Source: Pseudomonas sp. GL-B-19 (lineage in GTDB: Bacteria; Pseudomonadota; Gammaproteobacteria; Pseudomonadales; Pseudomonadaceae). Taken from it: a DNA stretch of 64,000 bases. Under the pieces are notes generated by a model. It was given only the letters and a program-made list of their open reading frames with translations, was not told where the DNA came from and did no database searches. The DNA lies in assembly GCF_019956415.1 (NCBI RefSeq), contig NZ_JAHBDK010000020.1:124001-188000 (forward strand). Direction: 5' to 3'. Below, one piece after another: positions 60,999-64,000 of this stretch (positions within the stretch are counted from its first letter, which is position 1; the number at the start of each line of letters is the position of its first letter). Made by a program: the position numbers and the translations under genes.

Positions 60999-61961
60999 TC
61001 AGGTAAGCGAGGAGCCCGCGAGGGTGGCGCGCAGCATCTTTCTTGGCGCATTGCCGTAGTCAGCCACCGCGTAGTGCTGCACTTGCAGGTTGTCCCACAT
61101 GGCAACGGTGTTGGTGCGCCATTTCAGGCGTACCTGGTATTCCGGAATGGCGGCCTGGGAGGTCAGGTAGTTCATCAGATGATGAGCCTCGGGCATGAAG
61201 TCCTGGCCGTAGCGGATGTCCTCGAAGTTGAAGAAGTTCGAGAAATGGGTGGTGAACGCCGAGTTGACGAACAGCACCTTTTCACCCGTCTCAGGATGGA
61301 CAAGCACCACCGGATGTTCAGCGGCGGGGGTCTTCAGGGCCATCGCGAGACGATCTTCACGCGGTAACTGGGCACCAAAGGACTGCTCGGCACCGTGCTT
61401 TGCATACAAGCCTTCGATCCGTTGCTTGATGGTGTCGGGCAGATTGTCGTAAGCCATCACCATGTTGGAAAACAAGGTGTCTCCGCCGGTGTCCGGACCC
61501 AGTTCGCAGCGCAACACCGCGCCACGGGGCGGAGCGTTTTTGAAAGTGACATCGGCATGCCAGAGGTTTTCGCGGCTGGCCTTTTCCACATAGCTCTTGG
61601 GCTTGCCCGGTTCGAGATTGCGGTACAGCGTCAGCAGCTTGTCCGCCTCCGGATGGCTCGGCGCCAAGGGATGGCTTTCCAGTTCCGCGAATTGCAAGGC
61701 GAAGTTCTGTTGCTCCATCGGCGTGATGTCCTGATCGCGAAAGAACAGCACTTTGTGCTTGAGCCACAGGGCCCGGATTTGCGCGATCATTTCAGGATCA
61801 CGGGTAGCGTCAACCAGGCTGATGTTGCTGAGTTCGGCACCGATGGCGGGCGTGCAAAGCTCCACCTTGATCGAATGCTGGCGCACCGACGACCGGATGA
61901 TGGCGGGTGCCGAGGGGGTGAGTGGTGAAAGAGTGTCTTGGGCTGCGGCGACTGTTGTCAT
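60999..61961 (-). CDS. TauD/TfdA-family dioxygenase (second of two)
   Basis: A 320-residue enzyme starting MTTVAAAQDTLSPLTPSAPA with GGAGACAAC before the ATG. Iron ligands are in LWHADVTF and VQHYAVADY; the oxoglutarate arginine is in RKMLRATLAG. It is a paralogue of 55960-56823. The N-terminal 30 residues are extra and low-complexity. The promoter region shares the GTCCC-N16-GTCCY repeat and the -10 box with the first. It heads the operon with the cupin gene. Confidence 0.85.
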   Translation of the reverse strand: MTTVAAAQDTLSPLTPSAPAIIRSSVRQHSIKVELCTPAIGAELSNISLVDATRDPEMIAQIRALWLKHKVLFFRDQDITPMEQQNFALQFAELESHPLAPSHPEADKLLTLYRNLEPGKPKSYVEKASRENLWHADVTFKNAPPRGAVLRCELGPDTGGDTLFSNMVMAYDNLPDTIKQRIEGLYAKHGAEQSFGAQLPREDRLAMALKTPAAEHPVVLVHPETGEKVLFVNSAFTTHFSNFFNFEDIRYGQDFMPEAHHLMNYLTSQAAIPEYQVRLKWRTNTVAMWDNLQVQHYAVADYGNAPRKMLRATLAGSSLT

Positions 61962-62052
61962 TGTTGTCTCCAATCCGTGCTTGTACGGCGGTGCGCAATT
62001 TGGGCATCCGGTATAGGTAACTGCTCCTGCTGATGGGCAGGGGTGCGGTTCT

Positions 62053-62115
62053 ATAGTAGGTATCCCGGGTGCGATGCTATGGGCGTAGCAGGACAGTTTC
62101 TTCGCAAGTTGGGAC
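62053..62115 (-). promoter_or_regulatory. Putative AraC-type operator and promoter of the second TauD gene
   Basis: On the minus strand GTCCC (62111-62115) and GTCCT (62090-62094) are 21 bp apart, with TACTAT (62053-62058) 31 bases further, exactly as upstream of the first TauD gene. Sequence between (CCCATAGC) is also kept. Confidence 0.6.
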
Positions 62116-62225
62116 GTAGCGCCGGGTCGATGATTAGAAGGCGAAGCCGGTGGGTTTCGGCCCGTCGTCGAAGTTGTTTTCCGAGGGCGGCTATTTAGCT
62201 GTCTAGCCACTTCATCGAGGCGTCC

Positions 62226-63119
62226 CTAAGCGGGGAATTCGGCTATCCAGTGCCTGGCAATCTCTTCTCGCCGGCAGATCCACGCCGAGCCGTGGCCTTG
62301 CACGTAATCGAGAAAGCGCGCCAACGCCATCGCGCGTGCTGGATGGCCGCTGATCCGGCCATGCAGGCCGACGCTCATCATCTTCGGATGTTGCGCGCCC
62401 TCCTGCCATAGCAAGTCGAAAGCATCCTTGAGCAGCTGGAAGAAGTCCTCGCCGGAGGAGAAACCGTTCGGCAGCAGATAGCGGGCGTCGTTGTTGACCA
62501 GTGTGTACGGGATTACCAGGTGCCTGGGCGAACCTGGAAGCCAATAGGGCAGGTCATCGTTGTAGGCGTCTGAGCTGTAGAGGAGCCCGCCGTCCTCGCG
62601 CAACAGGCGGCAGGTGTTCGGACTGACCCGCCCCGTGTACCAACCTGTGGGGCGCTTGCCGCAGATCCGCTCGATCGCGTCGAGGGTAAGGCGGATATGG
62701 AGCCGCTCTTCGTCTTCAGGGATGTCGCGATAGTCCAGCCAACGGTAACCATGCCCGGCAACTTCATGCCCGGCAGCGCGGAGCGCGTGGCCGATCTGCG
62801 GGTTGAGTTCCAGTGCCCGGCCGACGGCGAAGGCGGTCAGGGGCAGGCCACGGGCGCTGAACAGTTCCAGGATGCGCCACACGCCTGCGCGCGATCCGTA
62901 TTCATACATTCCCTCGACACTCAAGTCCCGTTTTCCCGTGCGAGGTGGGCGGCCAGGCAGTTCGTGGAGCCAGGCTTCTGACTGGGCATCGCCATTGAGG
63001 ATGCACGACTCCGCGCCCTCCTCGATGTTGAGCACGAACTGAACCGCGACGCGAGCGTCACCGGGCCATCGCGGGTGGGGTGGACAACCGCCGTAACCGA
63101 CGAGATCGCGCGCGGACAT
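62226..63119 (-). CDS. Polysaccharide-deacetylase-fold amidohydrolase (PuuE-like)
   Basis: A 297-residue protein starting [20 protein letters not shown]. NodB-type motifs are [31 protein letters not shown] and [17 protein letters not shown], which are those of the PuuE allantoinase / uracil-type group rather than chitin deacetylases. It should hydrolyse a cyclic amide or similar C-N bond. Its start overlaps the stop of the GNAT gene upstream (TGATG), so they are coupled. Confidence 0.8.
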   Translation of the reverse strand: MSARDLVGYGGCPPHPRWPGDARVAVQFVLNIEEGAESCILNGDAQSEAWLHELPGRPPRTGKRDLSVEGMYEYGSRAGVWRILELFSARGLPLTAFAVGRALELNPQIGHALRAAGHEVAGHGYRWLDYRDIPEDEERLHIRLTLDAIERICGKRPTGWYTGRVSPNTCRLLREDGGLLYSSDAYNDDLPYWLPGSPRHLVIPYTLVNNDARYLLPNGFSSGEDFFQLLKDAFDLLWQEGAQHPKMMSVGLHGRISGHPARAMALARFLDYVQGHGSAWICRREEIARHWIAEFPA

Positions 63120-63991
63120 CAGCCCAGCTCGAAGGTCGTGACGCCGAAGACACGTTCGTGCGCGAGAGCCGGAGGAGGGCCGAGATACATGCGCGCGCAA
63201 CCGAAGACCTCGTTCATCCCATGTTGGTGCACGAGCGCCATCGCGGCGCGGTTGTTCTCCGGGGTGTCGAGAAACAGCGGGCCACCCGCGGCGAAGCTTG
63301 CCAAGTGCGAGTAGAGGGCATTGGCCGCCAAGGCGTCATCGCTGAACAGGGGACCGATCTTGCAGCCTTCCTTGCAGCGCCGCACGACGCCGAATCCGCT
63401 CAGCCTTCCTTGGCGCCGGCAACCCAGGGCGAGCGCATCGGGTTGGGCTATCCACCCTCTCAGGAAGGTCGGGCGCGAGGCTGGGAAGCAGGTGCGGTCA
63501 TAATCGAGAACCTGATCGAACGCAAAGGTAGCCAGTGGGACGATGTCTTCGCCGTCAACAAGCGACGTTGCCGGACGTTCAAGGATTTCGGCACGAAAAC
63601 GCATATTGCGATGGGAGAAGACGAAGCCACCCTTGGCGTAGTAGTCCTGCATGGCGAAGACACCGTCCATGCCGATGCTCGCACCCGGGCGCAAACGAGC
63701 GAGGAGGCGCTCGCGGCGGGCGTGCCAGAGGGTATTGCCGAGACCCTGTCCGCGATATTCGGGCCGAACGATGAAGAAACCCATGAAGCCGAATTCGCCG
63801 TTGTAGGAGGTGATGGCACCGCCTCCAATCAACTCGCCATCAAGGTCCGCCGCGATGAAAGCCTCAGGGTCCGTAGCCCAGAACAGCTCGGCATCGTGAA
63901 GGCCGGGATTCCAACCCTCGCGTGCAGCCCAGCCGACGAGCTGGTCCAGCTCGGAGCGGGTCATGTTGCGTATCACAAGCTGATTCGACAC
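63119..63991 (-). CDS. GNAT-family N-acetyltransferase with second C-terminal domain
   Basis: A 290-residue protein starting [20 protein letters not shown]. The acetyl-CoA site is [20 protein letters not shown] near residue 75. A second domain (residues 150-285: [20 protein letters not shown] ... [20 protein letters not shown]) is the YitH-type partner found in many tandem GNAT proteins. It overlaps the PuuE-like gene. The start is 10 bases inside the right edge of the window, so promoter and partners lie outside. Confidence 0.8.
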   Translation of the reverse strand: MSNQLVIRNMTRSELDQLVGWAAREGWNPGLHDAELFWATDPEAFIAADLDGELIGGGAITSYNGEFGFMGFFIVRPEYRGQGLGNTLWHARRERLLARLRPGASIGMDGVFAMQDYYAKGGFVFSHRNMRFRAEILERPATSLVDGEDIVPLATFAFDQVLDYDRTCFPASRPTFLRGWIAQPDALALGCRRQGRLSGFGVVRRCKEGCKIGPLFSDDALAANALYSHLASFAAGGPLFLDTPENNRAAMALVHQHGMNEVFGCARMYLGPPPALAHERVFGVTTFELG

Positions 63992-64000
63992 CGCGATGTT

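Overview
This window is the chromosome of a Pseudomonas of the fluorescens group. The evidence is its moderately high GC, housekeeping-type genes with fluorescens-like protein sequences, abundant short intergenic inverted repeats of the type common in that group, and P2-like tail genes typical of its prophages. Most of the window is accessory DNA: prophage debris, defence genes, IS remnants, tRNA fragments, and then two catabolic regions.

Region 1 (1-11.7 kb) is a decayed prophage. Small early genes on the minus strand run up against a tail fibre that lacks its N-terminus. The P2-like tail genes follow in order: fibre, chaperone, an in-frame fusion of sheath N-terminus to tube protein, E/E-prime, tape measure T, U, X and D. 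A D12-class adenine methylase follows behind a perfect LexA box. No capsid, terminase or portal gene is in view, and the sheath lacks most of its length, so the tail is unlikely to contract. At 12.1-14.4 kb, in the cargo position downstream of the phage D and dam genes, sits an AT-rich two-gene operon that I identify as a PARIS anti-phage system (AriA AAA-ATPase and AriB DUF4435/TOPRIM nuclease).

Region 2 (14.4-25.1 kb) is a scrap-yard island. It holds a DUF1059 protein, a HIT-like protein, a DUF4145-like/repeat/SEC-C protein, a TIR-domain protein and two copies of a 69-residue protein family (a third copy lies at 38 kb). It also holds a 3-prime fragment of tRNA-Ser(UGA), and two tRNA-Leu(UAA) fragments forming 36-bp direct repeats around an integrase remnant and a secreted octapeptide-repeat protein. 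An IS4-type transposase is cut off at a tRNA fragment, and an IS1182-type element is inactivated by an amber codon. A recurrent hairpin repeat (consensus roughly GGCCGATTTCTGCC, CTGTCGCGACAG, GGCAGAAATCGGCC) lies at several junctions and abuts the IS1182-like ends.

Region 3 (25.2-36.2 kb) is mainly signalling: a response-regulator/NarL-type kinase, a 1620-residue hybrid kinase with six 92-residue HAMP-type repeats, and two response regulators. Small membrane and periplasmic proteins follow. Region 4 (36.7-38.7 kb) is IS debris, a DJ-1/PfpI protein and a PrpF-family fragment.

Region 5 (38.8-50.7 kb) is catabolic: an NCS1 permease with a divergent LysR regulator; an operon of M20 deacylase, DUF1028 protein, Rid-family protein and flavin monooxygenase; and a divergent LuxR regulator followed by a class III aminotransferase, APC permease and aldehyde dehydrogenase. 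The content suggests uptake and oxidation of an amine or acylated amino compound. Region 6 (51.5-64 kb) has an arylsulfatase, an outer-membrane-type protein, a second scrap of the phage methylase, and an AraC-controlled set: two TauD-family dioxygenases, an alpha/beta hydrolase, a deleted acyl-CoA ligase and a cupin dioxygenase. Three promoters in that set share GTCCC direct repeats spaced exactly 21 bp apart. A PuuE-like deacetylase and a GNAT acetyltransferase close the window.
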